Shown: positions 26,833 through 36,601, counted from the stretch's first letter. The stretch: 64,000 nt of DNA from Haloferax mediterranei ATCC 33500 (GCF_000306765.2 NC_017941.2:1178001-1242000); one strand, 5' to 3'. The notes: generated from the letters alone by a model not told the origin. Made by a program: numbers and translations.

Positions 26833-28287
26833 ATGGGAACTGATAGGTATACACCGCGGTCGTTCGACGACCTCTCACCGGACAAGCGCCCGAGTTTCAG
26901 GCAGGCGCTCATCCCGGTTTTAGGACTTGTCGCCTTCCTCGGCATCGGGTCGGCGTGGTTGAAACTCGACCCACACATTCCGCTCATCTGGAGCATTGCA
27001 CTCGTTGGCCTTCTCGGCCGATTCGTCTGGGGATATACGTGGGAAGACCTCTACGAAGGAATCGAACGGAGTCTCTCGATGGGGTTACAGGCGCTTCTCA
27101 TCCTGTTTACCATCTACGGTGTCGTCTCGACGTGGGTCGCCGCGGGGACGATTCCGACGCTGATGTACTACGGCCTCGACCTACTCTCACCGCAGGTGTT
27201 CCTTCCTGCGACGGCTATCCTCGTCGGCATCACCACGTTCGCCATTGGGTCGTCGTGGACCGCCGTCGGGACGCTCGGCGTCGCATTCATCGGCATCGGC
27301 TCCGGACTCGGCGTTCCCGCGCCGATGACCGCCGGTGCCATCCTCACCGGCGCGTACGCGGGTGACAAGCAGTCGCCGCTTTCGGACACGACAAACCTCG
27401 CAGCGGCCGTGACGAACACCGACCTCTACGACCACATCCACGCGATGCGAACTGGGACGTTCGTCGCGTTCGGCCTCTCTATCGTCGGCTTCGTCGTGCT
27501 GAGTCTCGGAATCTCCGGGACGATTCCGGCCGGGCAAATCGCCGAGATTCAGACCGCACTCGCGTCGACCTACAATATCTCGCTTCTCGCGTTCCTCCCG
27601 CTTGCCGTCACCTTCGGCCTCGCCGCGGCCGGCTATCCGGCACTGACGGTGCTCCTCGCCGGTGCCTTCGCAGGCGCGTTCACGAGCATTCTCGTGCAGG
27701 GCGCTTCGTTCGTCACTGCCTGGCAGACGTTCATGAGCGGCACCGGTCCCGAAACGGGTTCGGAACTCGTCAACAGTCTCCTCGCTTCCGGCGGCGTCTC
27801 GGGTTCGGCGTGGACCATCGCTATCGTCGTCGCGGCGCTGACGCTCGGCGGACTCCTCGAACAGACGGGTATCCTCGCGGTTCTCGCCCACCGCCTCGAA
27901 CGCGGTGTTCGCAGTACCGGGTCGCTCGTCGCTGCGACCGGTATCTCCGCGATTCTAACCAACGCGCTCACCGCACAGCAGTACATGAGCATCGTCGTTC
28001 CGGGCATGACGCTTCGCAACACCTACGACGAGTTCGGTCTCGACAGTTCGGACCTCTCGCAGGCCATCGAGTCGGCGGGGACGCCGACCGGCGCGCTTCT
28101 TCCGTGGCACGCCGGCGGCGCGTACATGTCCGGCGTCCTCGGCGTTGCGACGTTCAGCTACGCACCGTACTACCTGTTCGGCTACCTCTCGCCGCTGGTC
28201 CTGTTCGCCTTCATCCTCGCCGGTGTCGGATTCGCCGGGAACGCGACGAAAACGAGCGACCCATCGGTCAGCCCGGCAGACGACTAA
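26833..28287 (+). CDS. NhaC-family Na+/H+ antiporter
   Basis: A 484-aa integral membrane protein with about 11 hydrophobic helices. TFAIGSSWTAVGTLGVAFIGIGSGLGVP, GAILTGAYAGDKQSPLSDTTNLAAAV and GTPTGALLPWHAGGAYM are NhaC hallmarks, with the SPLSDTTNL motif in the transport core. It exchanges cytoplasmic Na+ for H+, useful in a salt-in archaeon. It is monocistronic, with a TATA box shortly before the ATG. Confidence 0.92.
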   Translation: MGTDRYTPRSFDDLSPDKRPSFRQALIPVLGLVAFLGIGSAWLKLDPHIPLIWSIALVGLLGRFVWGYTWEDLYEGIERSLSMGLQALLILFTIYGVVSTWVAAGTIPTLMYYGLDLLSPQVFLPATAILVGITTFAIGSSWTAVGTLGVAFIGIGSGLGVPAPMTAGAILTGAYAGDKQSPLSDTTNLAAAVTNTDLYDHIHAMRTGTFVAFGLSIVGFVVLSLGISGTIPAGQIAEIQTALASTYNISLLAFLPLAVTFGLAAAGYPALTVLLAGAFAGAFTSILVQGASFVTAWQTFMSGTGPETGSELVNSLLASGGVSGSAWTIAIVVAALTLGGLLEQTGILAVLAHRLERGVRSTGSLVAATGISAILTNALTAQQYMSIVVPGMTLRNTYDEFGLDSSDLSQAIESAGTPTGALLPWHAGGAYMSGVLGVATFSYAPYYLFGYLSPLVLFAFILAGVGFAGNATKTSDPSVSPADD

Positions 28288-28329
28288 GGTCACGTCTCCA
28301 TCGCTTTTCAGAGGACGGACCTCGGACGG

Positions 28330-28833
28330 TTACCGGACCATCGAATCCTTGATACTTGACCGAATGGTCGCAAGAACGCCACCACCGCAGAGGAGTCCGA
28401 GCAGCATCGGACCGAACGTCCTCGGGTCGGTCCAATCGAACGACCGAGATGCCGTGAATAGATACTTGCGGCCATCTCGTTTGATGCCTTCGCTCGCGAT
28501 TTCCGATAGGTTTGACTCGTTTACGTACAAGCGACTGCCAAAATTAGTCTCGGTGGAACCCTCACTCGGTAGTGACGATTTTTTCACACTCGGTATCGCT
28601 GAACCGTTTTGTCTCGTGACGCGTCCCGTTTCGAGTGCTTCGTCGACGACTTGCTGACTCTCCGGTTGGAGGGCAGAGTAATCGGTCGGGTAGACTCTGG
28701 GTGGGAAGTGGTCTACCTCACGTTCGTACGTGTAGTGGTAGTCGTAATCGGCGAATCCGACGAAAAGCGCGATACTGGAAAGTGCGATGGAGCCAAGCAA
28801 AAAGAGCGCGATGAAATGTTTCCAATCACTCAT
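28330..28833 (-). CDS. Two-helix membrane protein, haloarchaeal unknown
   Basis: A 167-aa protein. It has an N-terminal helix (HFIALFLLGSIALSSIALFVGFA), an extracytoplasmic domain containing FPPRVYPTDYSALQPESQQVVDEALE and RLYVNESNL, and a C-terminal helix (FGPMLLGLLCGGGVLATIRSSI). No enzyme motif is seen. ATG 28833 is preferred to GTG 28839. Confidence 0.65.
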   Translation of the reverse strand: MSDWKHFIALFLLGSIALSSIALFVGFADYDYHYTYEREVDHFPPRVYPTDYSALQPESQQVVDEALETGRVTRQNGSAIPSVKKSSLPSEGSTETNFGSRLYVNESNLSEIASEGIKRDGRKYLFTASRSFDWTDPRTFGPMLLGLLCGGGVLATIRSSIKDSMVR

Positions 28834-28907
28834 TTTCACTATTGTAAAATGGCTCCCATCTGTCTTTTATTTACTGATAGACAGTCTAGTCGAGAGTCGA
28901 ATAGGAG

Positions 28908-29528
28908 CTACTCCAGCGCCGCCCGAAGCGACCGAACCTCGTCGAGAACGGCGGTCCACTGCTCGACGGTTCCCGGAAGTTCGTCGCGTCCGAGGCGGCT
29001 CTCGATTCGGTTCCGGAGCGCCTGCGGGTCGTTTACGTTCTCGAATCGGATACCACCGCCGCCCGCAACCTCGACCGAGACGGTGCCGTAATCGAACATC
29101 TTCCCGGTGATTCCCTGTGAGAACGCGCTGTTCTGGACGTGCTCTAGCGAGACGCGCTGGACGCTCCGTGAGAGGATGCCCGTCTTGCGGTAGAGCGCCG
29201 CGTCGGTGATGACAAAGCGCGTGTTGGCGACGCGAAGGTACGCCCACAGCGGCGCGGCAAGGCCGACGACGCCGAGGAGTCCGGCGAGCGGTTCACCCAC
29301 CGTCACCGCAATGAACGCGACGCCCGCGATGATACCCACACCGACGAAGACTGCGGGGATGACCGTCTGAATCCGCGGCTGGCCCGTCCATACGATGGTT
29401 TCGTCGGCTCCGCGGGCCATCCAGTCGTCGATGTCGTCGATGGCTTCGGCGTTCGCGTTGCCGATGTCGGACGCGTCGGTCGAAGCCGAATCTCGCTCGG
29501 GTGTCGGCGTTTCCTCACCCGCGGTCAT
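28908..29528 (-). CDS. PH-domain (bPH2/YdbT-like) membrane protein
   Basis: A 206-aa protein. ETIVWTGQPRIQTVIPAVFVGVGIIAG and a second helix precede the bacterial PH domain: NTRFVITDAALYRKTGILSRSVQRVSLEHVQNSAFSQG. This 'Y-x-x-G-x-x-S-R-S-V-Q-R-V-x-x-x-x-V-Q' pattern is diagnostic of DUF304/bPH2. Its ATG overlaps the stop of a paralogous gene (ATGA), giving a tandem pair like bacterial YdbS/YdbT. Confidence 0.88.
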   Translation of the reverse strand: MTAGEETPTPERDSASTDASDIGNANAEAIDDIDDWMARGADETIVWTGQPRIQTVIPAVFVGVGIIAGVAFIAVTVGEPLAGLLGVVGLAAPLWAYLRVANTRFVITDAALYRKTGILSRSVQRVSLEHVQNSAFSQGITGKMFDYGTVSVEVAGGGGIRFENVNDPQALRNRIESRLGRDELPGTVEQWTAVLDEVRSLRAALE

Positions 29529-30142
29529 TGCTCGTCGGTCGTGGTCGCGTCAAACTCGAAGTCGCTCGGGTCGGTGTTCGCCGTTTCCGCCGTCGAATCG
29601 GTGTCGGCGTCGACACCGGCAGTCGCACCACCGTCTTCGACGGCTTCCCGAATCGAACGGAGTTCCACGAGAATATCGTCGAGAACGGCCGCCTTCCCGT
29701 TCGATTCGGACTCACGCCCATCCCGTCGCTCGCGCTTGAGTCGCTCGTTGATGAGCGTCTGGAGCGACTGCGGTTCCGCGACGTTTTGGAAACTCATTTC
29801 GATGCCGCTTCCGCCCGCGGTGCTGATGTTGACCGAACCGTAGCCGAACTGCGCGCCGAAGAACGTCTGGCCGTAGGATGTGTCCTGTACCTTGTCGAAT
29901 TCGATGCGCTGGACGCTCCGCGAGACGACGCCCGTCTTGCGGTAGAGGGCGTCGGAAGTGACGACGTAGTTGGTGTTTTTGTGCGTGAGGTACGCGCCGA
30001 CGAGCATCGGAATCCCGATGAGAACCAGCGAAAGCGGGACGCCGATGATAAACGACGGCACGAGGCTGTACGGGTGCGGCGTGTCCGCCCAGAGAACCTC
30101 CTCGTCGTCGTCGAGCGTGAGCCAATCGAAGTTGTTGTCCAT
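29525..30142 (-). CDS. PH-domain (bPH2/YdbS-like) membrane protein
   Basis: A 205-aa paralogue of the next gene. EEVLWADTPHPYSLVPSFIIGVPLSLVLIGIPMLVG, then NTNYVVTSDALYRKTGVVSRSVQRIEFDKVQDTSYGQTFFGAQFGYGSVNI, and an acidic Thr-rich tail. ATG 30142 (MDNNFDWL) begins the conserved part; the longer frame runs into the divergent Lrp promoter. The two proteins probably form a hetero-oligomer in the membrane. Confidence 0.88.
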   Translation of the reverse strand: MDNNFDWLTLDDDEEVLWADTPHPYSLVPSFIIGVPLSLVLIGIPMLVGAYLTHKNTNYVVTSDALYRKTGVVSRSVQRIEFDKVQDTSYGQTFFGAQFGYGSVNISTAGGSGIEMSFQNVAEPQSLQTLINERLKRERRDGRESESNGKAAVLDDILVELRSIREAVEDGGATAGVDADTDSTAETANTDPSDFEFDATTTDEQ

Positions 30143-30298
30143 ACCTGCTCCGTCTCGGTGCACACTGGTAATAGTTTTCTGCGGGACCGCATCGCCGTTC
30201 GTCGGTTTGTCGGTCGCTCGTGTCGGACGGGTACAGGAATCGTGACAATTCCCCCCGCATGGGTAAACCATTTCAATGATGCCCGCAACGGAGTGTCC

Positions 30299-30784
30299 AT
30301 GGACAAGCAGTCACTGCTCGACTTGCTGCGTCACGACGCTCGAGAGAGTGTAGACGACATCGCCCGCCAGCTGGGCGCAGACGCCGAGGCAGTGGCAGCA
30401 GCACTCGACGAACTCGAAGACGACGGGGTCGTCCGCGGCTACCAGGCCGTTGTCGACTGGAACCGCGTCGACGAGGAACACGTCCGAGCGCAAGTCGAAG
30501 TCGACGTGGAACTCGACCGTGAGACGGGATACGAGGAGATTGCCACCCGTATCGCGCGGTTTCCGGAAGTTGCGACGCTCAGACTCGTCTCCGGTACCTA
30601 CGACTTCTTCATCGAAGTCGAAGGCGAGTCGATGCACGCCGTCTCGAACTTCGTCTCCGAGCGCATCGCCCCCATCCCGGAAGTCACCAAGACGGTGACG
30701 CACTTCGTGATGGACTCCTACAAGGAGGAGGGCATCGAACTCGGCGACGGCGACGACGACGACCGACTCTCTGTGTCGCCATGA
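30299..30784 (+). CDS. Lrp/AsnC-family transcriptional regulator
   Basis: A 161-aa protein with an N-terminal winged-helix HTH (SLLDLLRHDARESVDDIARQLG, then VAAALDELEDDGVVRGYQAVVDW) and a C-terminal RAM ligand domain (VATLRLVSGTYDFFIEVEG). It overlaps the downstream aminotransferase start by 4 bp, so it probably governs that gene or amino-acid metabolism in general. ATG 30299 gives the typical Lrp N-terminus. Confidence 0.92.
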   Translation: MDKQSLLDLLRHDARESVDDIARQLGADAEAVAAALDELEDDGVVRGYQAVVDWNRVDEEHVRAQVEVDVELDRETGYEEIATRIARFPEVATLRLVSGTYDFFIEVEGESMHAVSNFVSERIAPIPEVTKTVTHFVMDSYKEEGIELGDGDDDDRLSVSP

Positions 30785-31932
30785 CGTTCGGCGACCACCT
30801 TTCCGACCGCGTCGAACAGGTTCCGCCCTCGGGTATCCGACGGTTCTTCGAACTCGCCGAGGAGGTAGACGATGTCATCTCCCTCGGTGTCGGTGAACCG
30901 GACTTCTCTGCGCCGTGGGCCGCTCGAACCGCCGCTATCGACTCGCTCGAACGCGGGAAGACCTCGTACACCTCGAACCGCGGCATGCGCGAACTCCGGG
31001 AGGCGATTTCGGAGCGCGTCACCCGCTATGGACAGGAGTACGACCCCGAAAACGAGATTATCGTCACAACCGGTGCCAGCGAAGCCGTCGACCTCGCGTT
31101 TAGAGCCTTCGTCGATGCTGGCGACGTGGTTGCCATCCCGCAACCGTCGTACATTTCGTACACGCCTGGGGCCATCTTCGCCGGCGGCGAGCCGCTGCCA
31201 GTGCCGACTCACGCCGAAGACGAGTTCAAACTCACGCCGGAGGCACTCGAAGCGGCGGGTGCCGACGAAGCTGACGTGCTGGTGCTTTGCTACCCGAACA
31301 ACCCGACCGGCGCGGTAATGACCGACGAGGAACTCGCCGATGTGGCGGACTTCGTCAGGGAACACGACCTGCTCGTCCTCTCGGACGAGATATACGCCGA
31401 CCTTCGGTACGAAGACGACCACGCCTCAATCGCAACCCATCCTGGAATGCGCGAGCGAACCATCGTGTTCAACGGGTTCTCGAAGGCGTACGCGATGACC
31501 GGCCTACGTCTCGGCTACGCGATGGGACCGCCGGAAGCCATCGACGCGATGAACAAGGTCCACCAGTACGCGATGCTCTCGGCACCGACGACTGCGCAGT
31601 ACGCGGCGCTCGAAGCCCTGCGGTCGTGTGACGATGCCGTCGAGGAGATGCGCACGGAGTACGACCGTCGCCGACGGTTCGTCCTCGCTCGCTTCGACGA
31701 GATGGGACTCGACTGCTTCGAGGCGAAGGGGGCGTTCTACGTCTTCCCCGAAGCGCCCGATGGCGACGACGAAGCATTCGCGGAAGGACTCCTCGAAGAG
31801 CAGAACGTCGCGCTCGTCCCAGGGAGCGTCTTCGGAGCGGGCGGCGAAGGCCACCTCCGCGTCTCGTACGCGACAAGTATGCGAGAGCTTCGCGAGGCGA
31901 TGAACCGAATCGAAGCGTACGTCTCCGAGTAG
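30781..31932 (+). CDS. PLP-dependent aminotransferase (class I/II)
   Basis: A 383-aa fold-type I enzyme. It has VGEPDFSAPWAARTAAIDSL, TTGASEAVDLAFRAF, YPNNPTGAVM, LSDEIYADLRY (Asp to the pyridine N) and the Schiff-base lysine in FNGFSKAYAMTGLRLGY. It most resembles archaeal aspartate/aromatic aminotransferases. It is translated together with the upstream Lrp regulator (ATGA). Confidence 0.93.
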   Translation: MTFGDHLSDRVEQVPPSGIRRFFELAEEVDDVISLGVGEPDFSAPWAARTAAIDSLERGKTSYTSNRGMRELREAISERVTRYGQEYDPENEIIVTTGASEAVDLAFRAFVDAGDVVAIPQPSYISYTPGAIFAGGEPLPVPTHAEDEFKLTPEALEAAGADEADVLVLCYPNNPTGAVMTDEELADVADFVREHDLLVLSDEIYADLRYEDDHASIATHPGMRERTIVFNGFSKAYAMTGLRLGYAMGPPEAIDAMNKVHQYAMLSAPTTAQYAALEALRSCDDAVEEMRTEYDRRRRFVLARFDEMGLDCFEAKGAFYVFPEAPDGDDEAFAEGLLEEQNVALVPGSVFGAGGEGHLRVSYATSMRELREAMNRIEAYVSE

Positions 31933-32076
31933 TTCGGCGACTCGGGCTATTGCCCTGAGTCTTCACCGAACATCCCCTCGAAACGTATTTTCCCCACCGG
32001 AGGTTGCACTGATTACCGTTTGTTACTTACCCATGCGTGAGAAAGACTAACACACATGGGGCACAGATATTGAGTT

Positions 32077-32502
32077 ATGTACGACAACATTCTCCTCCCA
32101 GTTGATGGGAGTCCGGCCGCCGAGCAGGCCATCCCACACGTGTTTGGACTCGCAGAGCAGTACGACGCGACAGTTCACGTGTTGTTCGTCGTGAACACCA
32201 ACCGGGATAACGTCGGCATCGTTGGGGGTACCGTCCTCGAGGCTCTCGAACAGGAAGGTCAGCAAGTCGTTGATGAAGTCGTCTCACGGGGGGAAGAACG
32301 CGGAATCGAAATAATCGGGGATGTGACACGAGGGGCACCACACGAAGCCATTCTCGACTATGCCGACGACAACGAAGTCGAAGTGATTGTAATGGCAACC
32401 CACGGCCGAACAGGAGTTGAGCGCGTCCTCCTCGGGAGTGTTACTGAGCGAGTCGTACGGACATCACCGGTTCCGGTACTCACGGTTCGTGCTTCGGAGT
32501 AA
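32077..32502 (+). CDS. Universal stress protein UspA family
   Basis: A 141-aa single USP domain. It starts MYDNILLPVDGSPAAEQAI and ends with the ATP-binding signature ATHGRTGVERVLLGSVTERVVR (GxxGx9GS). It is monocistronic. The domain is intact, so nucleotide binding is likely. Confidence 0.94.
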   Translation: MYDNILLPVDGSPAAEQAIPHVFGLAEQYDATVHVLFVVNTNRDNVGIVGGTVLEALEQEGQQVVDEVVSRGEERGIEIIGDVTRGAPHEAILDYADDNEVEVIVMATHGRTGVERVLLGSVTERVVRTSPVPVLTVRASE

Positions 32503-32641
32503 CCCACAGAAGAGAACTACACCTCGACGACACAAATGTGCCCGTTGAGACCATCAAGTATATAATAATGACACATGGTGTCATATTTCGAGAGAATAAC
32601 ACGCAAAGTATTATTAAATATGGTTTCGTCGTCCAACATGA

Positions 32642-33352
32642 ATGGTTTCGGGAGGTGACACAGACACAGTCGTGACCGAGGATACATCCACATTCCACCT
32701 CGGATTGGATGACCTCAAGCGACGAGGGAGCGCACTCCTTGTCGTCGGTTCAGTTCCAACTGAACTCTACTCGCGTGCCTCGAAACAGATGCTCGGAGCA
32801 CCAGATGAACCGCGCCGACGCCTCCTCGTCTTGAACGACTCCACACCGCTTGACGCCCGACTCAGCCCTTCCATTCAACGGTCGATGGAGTGGACACGGG
32901 CGATTCGATACACGACGCTTGAACGTGGTACTGCGGCCGTCACCTCACCGGTAGCGGGCCGGGTGCAGACGGCGTACGAACGTCATGTGAGCGGTGGGCT
33001 CGGGGAACTCGGTGCCGAGATTTCCGAGGATGTAACCGAGTTCGACCGTCTCGCAGGAACGCTCTCACCCGCCGAGCTTCGGGTTGCCTTCGACTGTCTC
33101 CCGTCGCTCCTGTCACGATACGAGCGTGAACACGTATTCCGGTTTCTCCACATCATGACAGCACACGTTCGGGCCCAAAACGGGATGGTTCACGTCTGGT
33201 CGCCGGGTGACCGGTCCGACGAGATAAATCGAGTTCTCGAACCGCTGTTCGATGCTGTCGTGGAGCTCAATGTCGAAGGAACGGAAGCACAACATCGGTG
33301 GCATCTCAGACAGAAAGACGTGTCGTCCGGCTGGTTACCCCTGAAACCGTGA
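32642..33352 (+). CDS. DUF7504-like haloarchaeal protein
   Basis: A 236-aa soluble protein with a RecA-like rhythm (SALLVVGSVPTELYSRASKQML, RRLLVLNDST, VFRFLHIMTAHVRAQNGMVHVW) but no clear Walker A lysine. I recall the family as haloarchaeal DUF7504, often placed next to DUF7503 small membrane proteins and HTH/HalX regulators, as it is here. It precedes the CHAT-protease gene by 41 bp on the same strand. Confidence 0.65.
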   Translation: MVSGGDTDTVVTEDTSTFHLGLDDLKRRGSALLVVGSVPTELYSRASKQMLGAPDEPRRRLLVLNDSTPLDARLSPSIQRSMEWTRAIRYTTLERGTAAVTSPVAGRVQTAYERHVSGGLGELGAEISEDVTEFDRLAGTLSPAELRVAFDCLPSLLSRYEREHVFRFLHIMTAHVRAQNGMVHVWSPGDRSDEINRVLEPLFDAVVELNVEGTEAQHRWHLRQKDVSSGWLPLKP

Positions 33353-33393
33353 AATTCTTCCGACCAATACGTTTTTCACTCTAATCGTGTCAC

Positions 33394-35505
33394 ATGTACT
33401 CAATGCAACCGTCCGGGCAGAGCGAACGGGCCGACACGTCCTCCACCCTCGAAGTCGGCTTTTCGCTCCCTTCAGAAGGCACGGGGTTGGTCGTTCGAGA
33501 TAACGTCGAACGCCACCAGTTCAAGTTGCAAACACCATCGCCAGTCACACCAAACCCGACAGACGAAAGTCAGTTTTCCCTCCCCACTGACGCAGCGGTC
33601 CGCATCAAGACGAACCGAATCGAAGTAGCCGCGAACACTGTCGTGTGCGTTCGCGACGAGAGTGATTCGATGCTCGCGCAGGTCGACCAGCAGGGGTCCG
33701 AGCGACTGGGCGACGAAACATACAGTATAGAACTCTTTGGCGCAGTCAAAACGTACCTCAAGGTCGATGGTCCGCTTACCATCGACGCGAAACCACTGGA
33801 AACTGTTCTTTCGTTCGAGGGGCCAACGGAAGTCCACGTCGGTGCTCGTTCATCGCACGAGAGTCCGGCGACGACAGTCACGACGACGGAGAATCCATAC
33901 GAGGTGATGCAAGCCGTCTCGGCATTCAGTTCGGCACTCAAGACGACGAGCGTCGAACGGTCGTATCCGACACTCCGTGGGCATCCACCACTTCTCGAAC
34001 TCGGTGATGAGTTGGATATCCCTGAGGGCCTTCATACCCCAGAGACTGGTATCCGAATCGAACTCCCGCCGACACTGAGCCACATTTTCGTTGCGACACC
34101 GCTTGCGTATTATCTCGGGGCGAAACTCGTTCCCGGAAATTCACCACGGTTGGTCACGGACACCGGATTCGTCCACGAATTTGACGGGCCACATGGTTTC
34201 GAGGAAGAGGTTTCACGGGCGCTCAAACGAACGTTTTTCCTCGATTGTGTGGTTCGAACCGAAGGAATCTACGACGTTGAACTCCACGAGCGCCGGACCG
34301 TCGAGTCACGAATTGATATTGATGCCTCAGGACTGTACGACGCGCCACTCAGCGAACAATTGGAGACGTACTTCGACGTTCCGTACGAGTGCATCTCGGA
34401 CCTCATCCCCGAGTGGAAATTGACGACACACGTCGCGCCAGAATCGAACAACATAGAACTGTTGCCCTTCGTCACGAACGACCTCGCAGTTGTGCGGACA
34501 CCGTCCGGAACTGAGATTCCAGAATCCGAAGTACAGGCCGCCGTCGTTGACGATTTCCTCCGGGACGAAACAGTCAGGAGCACAGGGACAACGACCACGG
34601 ACGAGACGTACGTTCGACCCAGTTCAACTGACTCGGTTGAACAAGCGTGGGTGGGCGACGGGACACCTGTCGGTGCGAGTAAGGCGACACCCGCTGCGTA
34701 CCGAAACCGTCTCCAGCGCGAACCGGCGACGGGTGATATCGGCATCACCGTCGTCTGTAACGACCAAGAGATGCTCGACGAGAGCAATATCGTCGACGAC
34801 GTGTATGGTTCGCGAGATAGTCTCTCGTTTGACGTAGACGCACATTATAACCTCAGTCGTGCGGAGTTGCGAGAGATACTCGCTAAGTCGACAGACTTCC
34901 TGCACTACATCGGCCATATCGACGATGAGGGCTTTCAATGTCGCGATGGGAAGGTTGACGCGAAAACACTCGACCACGTTGGAACAGGAGCGTTCTTCCT
35001 CAATGCGTGTCAATCCTACAGCCAAGGGCTTGCACTCATCGAGGCGGGCGCAATCGGCGGTATCGTCACACTCAGTGACGTTATCAACAGCCAAGCTGTC
35101 GGTGTCGGTTGTACAATTGCACGATTTCTCAACCGTGGGTTCCCATTGCAAGCTTCACTTAATCTTGTGCAGATAGACAACGATGTCAGGCACCAATATG
35201 CTGTGGTCGGCGATGGAACCATCTCGGTTGTACAAGCTGAAAGCGGATTCGCTGTCCTCTGTGAAGTATCCTATTCAGAAGATAACATATACGACCTGTC
35301 GTACAAGACGTACCTGACTTCTCGGTGTGGGCCAGGGTCTTTGACGATTCCAGCATTCCCTGGGAACCAGCAGTACTACCTCGGCTCTCAGCGAATCTCC
35401 AATATTAAGATGACTGAAGATGAGCTTAGAGACTTTCTCTCGCTAGAACAGATACCGGTTATCTATAACAGCGAAGTGTACTGGGACGACGGTTTTCTGT
35501 CGTAA
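33394..35505 (+). CDS. CHAT-domain (caspase-like) protein
   Basis: A 703-aa protein. The first 480 residues are beta-rich and unlike any enzyme I know. Residues about 500-580 read LHYIGHIDDEG and FFLNACQSYSQGLALIEAGAIGGIVTL, the CHAT/caspase-HetF signature, with the likely catalytic dyad His508 and Cys539. CHAT peptidases act in programmed cell death and phage-defence-type signalling in prokaryotes. It follows a DUF7504-like gene closely and is followed by a 46-aa membrane protein on the other strand. The 3' third uses more A/T-ending codons than neighbours. Its target is unknown. Confidence 0.75.
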   Translation: MYSMQPSGQSERADTSSTLEVGFSLPSEGTGLVVRDNVERHQFKLQTPSPVTPNPTDESQFSLPTDAAVRIKTNRIEVAANTVVCVRDESDSMLAQVDQQGSERLGDETYSIELFGAVKTYLKVDGPLTIDAKPLETVLSFEGPTEVHVGARSSHESPATTVTTTENPYEVMQAVSAFSSALKTTSVERSYPTLRGHPPLLELGDELDIPEGLHTPETGIRIELPPTLSHIFVATPLAYYLGAKLVPGNSPRLVTDTGFVHEFDGPHGFEEEVSRALKRTFFLDCVVRTEGIYDVELHERRTVESRIDIDASGLYDAPLSEQLETYFDVPYECISDLIPEWKLTTHVAPESNNIELLPFVTNDLAVVRTPSGTEIPESEVQAAVVDDFLRDETVRSTGTTTTDETYVRPSSTDSVEQAWVGDGTPVGASKATPAAYRNRLQREPATGDIGITVVCNDQEMLDESNIVDDVYGSRDSLSFDVDAHYNLSRAELREILAKSTDFLHYIGHIDDEGFQCRDGKVDAKTLDHVGTGAFFLNACQSYSQGLALIEAGAIGGIVTLSDVINSQAVGVGCTIARFLNRGFPLQASLNLVQIDNDVRHQYAVVGDGTISVVQAESGFAVLCEVSYSEDNIYDLSYKTYLTSRCGPGSLTIPAFPGNQQYYLGSQRISNIKMTEDELRDFLSLEQIPVIYNSEVYWDDGFLS

Positions 35506-35646
35506 TTACGGTCCGTAGATGTATCCTGCACAGCCAGCGGCCACACTCCCCGCCTGCGAAAGCAGGAGTAGGAGCGTAAACAGGACACCCATCATACGGG
35601 GATTCTGACGAAGGTACGAAACCATCTGGTTGGACTTATCGGCCAT
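35506..35646 (-). CDS. 46-aa membrane microprotein, DUF7503-like
   Basis: This small gene encodes 46 aa from ATG 35646 to TAA 35506-35508: MADKSNQMVSYLRQNPRMMG, then a single hydrophobic helix VLFTLLLLLSQAGSVAAG and CAGYIYGP. I remember this pattern as the haloarchaeal DUF7503 family, usually beside DUF7504. It ends head-on with the CHAT gene. A TATA-like ATTATATTTC about 35 nt upstream (minus strand) supports expression. Confidence 0.7.
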   Translation of the reverse strand: MADKSNQMVSYLRQNPRMMGVLFTLLLLLSQAGSVAAGCAGYIYGP

Positions 35647-35823
35647 GTACAGACATACCATTGACCGGGGATGAAATATAATTATTCGTGTATATCTGAT
35701 ATGAAAATAACTTAATTAACTGAATGGATAATGTAGGAAACCATCACGGGAATGATGTGACTGTCGCTCGTGTCGAGTTACCCGATAAGAGAAGTCTCGG
35801 CCCCCAGAGCAATTGTGCCCGTG

Positions 35824-36414
35824 TTAGGACTCGTCGCTATCGGCAGCGTCGCCGATATCGCGGTAGACGGCAGGTATTCCCTCAGTGTCGTCGAGTTGAC
35901 TAAGTGTTTCGTCGAGTTCGCGTCTGAGTTCTTGGAGGCGGTCGGTGAGTCTCTGATACTCTTCGTTCTCTTCGAGGGCTGCCTCATCCTTCTCGGATTC
36001 GAGGAGCGCTTTCTTCGAAGCGAGGGAAAACAGGTCTTGAATCCCCACATCGTAGGCATTTCGCAAGATAAGGTTAGAGACGGTGTCCGTTAGCGCTTCA
36101 CGCGAGACCGGCTTGACGAGATAGTCGTCGAAGCCCATGGCGATGATGTCGAAATCTGGTTCGACCGCAGTCACCATCGCGACGCGGCAGTCGAAACCAC
36201 GGTCTCGGATTTCCGAGAGCGCTTCGTCGCCGGAGAGGTCGGGCATTCGACGGTCGAGGAGGACGACGTCAACCTCGTCGTCGAGTTCGTCGAGTGCCTC
36301 TCGGCCTCCATAGGCGACACGAACGCGATAGTCGTTCCTAAGCCAGGTTGCGTACAGATCGGCGAGGTCAGGCTCATCTTCTACGATGAGCACCAGTGGC
36401 TGTTCTGCACTCAT
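35824..36414 (-). CDS. HalX-domain response regulator
   Basis: A 196-aa protein with an N-terminal receiver domain (VLIVEDEPDLADLY, phospho-acceptor Asp in VVLLDRRMPDLSG, Thr/Lys in MVTA and YLVKPV). The C-terminal HalX helix region (YQRLTDRLQELRRELDETLSQLD) is a coiled coil. There is no DNA-binding domain, so it probably signals by protein contact. ATG 36414 is the domain start. Confidence 0.9.
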   Translation of the reverse strand: MSAEQPLVLIVEDEPDLADLYATWLRNDYRVRVAYGGREALDELDDEVDVVLLDRRMPDLSGDEALSEIRDRGFDCRVAMVTAVEPDFDIIAMGFDDYLVKPVSREALTDTVSNLILRNAYDVGIQDLFSLASKKALLESEKDEAALEENEEYQRLTDRLQELRRELDETLSQLDDTEGIPAVYRDIGDAADSDES

Positions 36415-36601
36415 TGGTAGTTCAGTGGTGTTCCGGGGACACTCACGAAATTCAATGTCGTGTGGTGGTATATCAAAATACCCCTTGTCAAGCGTGTCCC
36501 GGAACTGCGCTTGTGGCCTGTAATTATCCCCCTTAGTTGTTATACATTCCGGCGAATCGAACAGTCCCCCATCGACAAACAGTTCTTCCTCGATGAACAG
36601 T

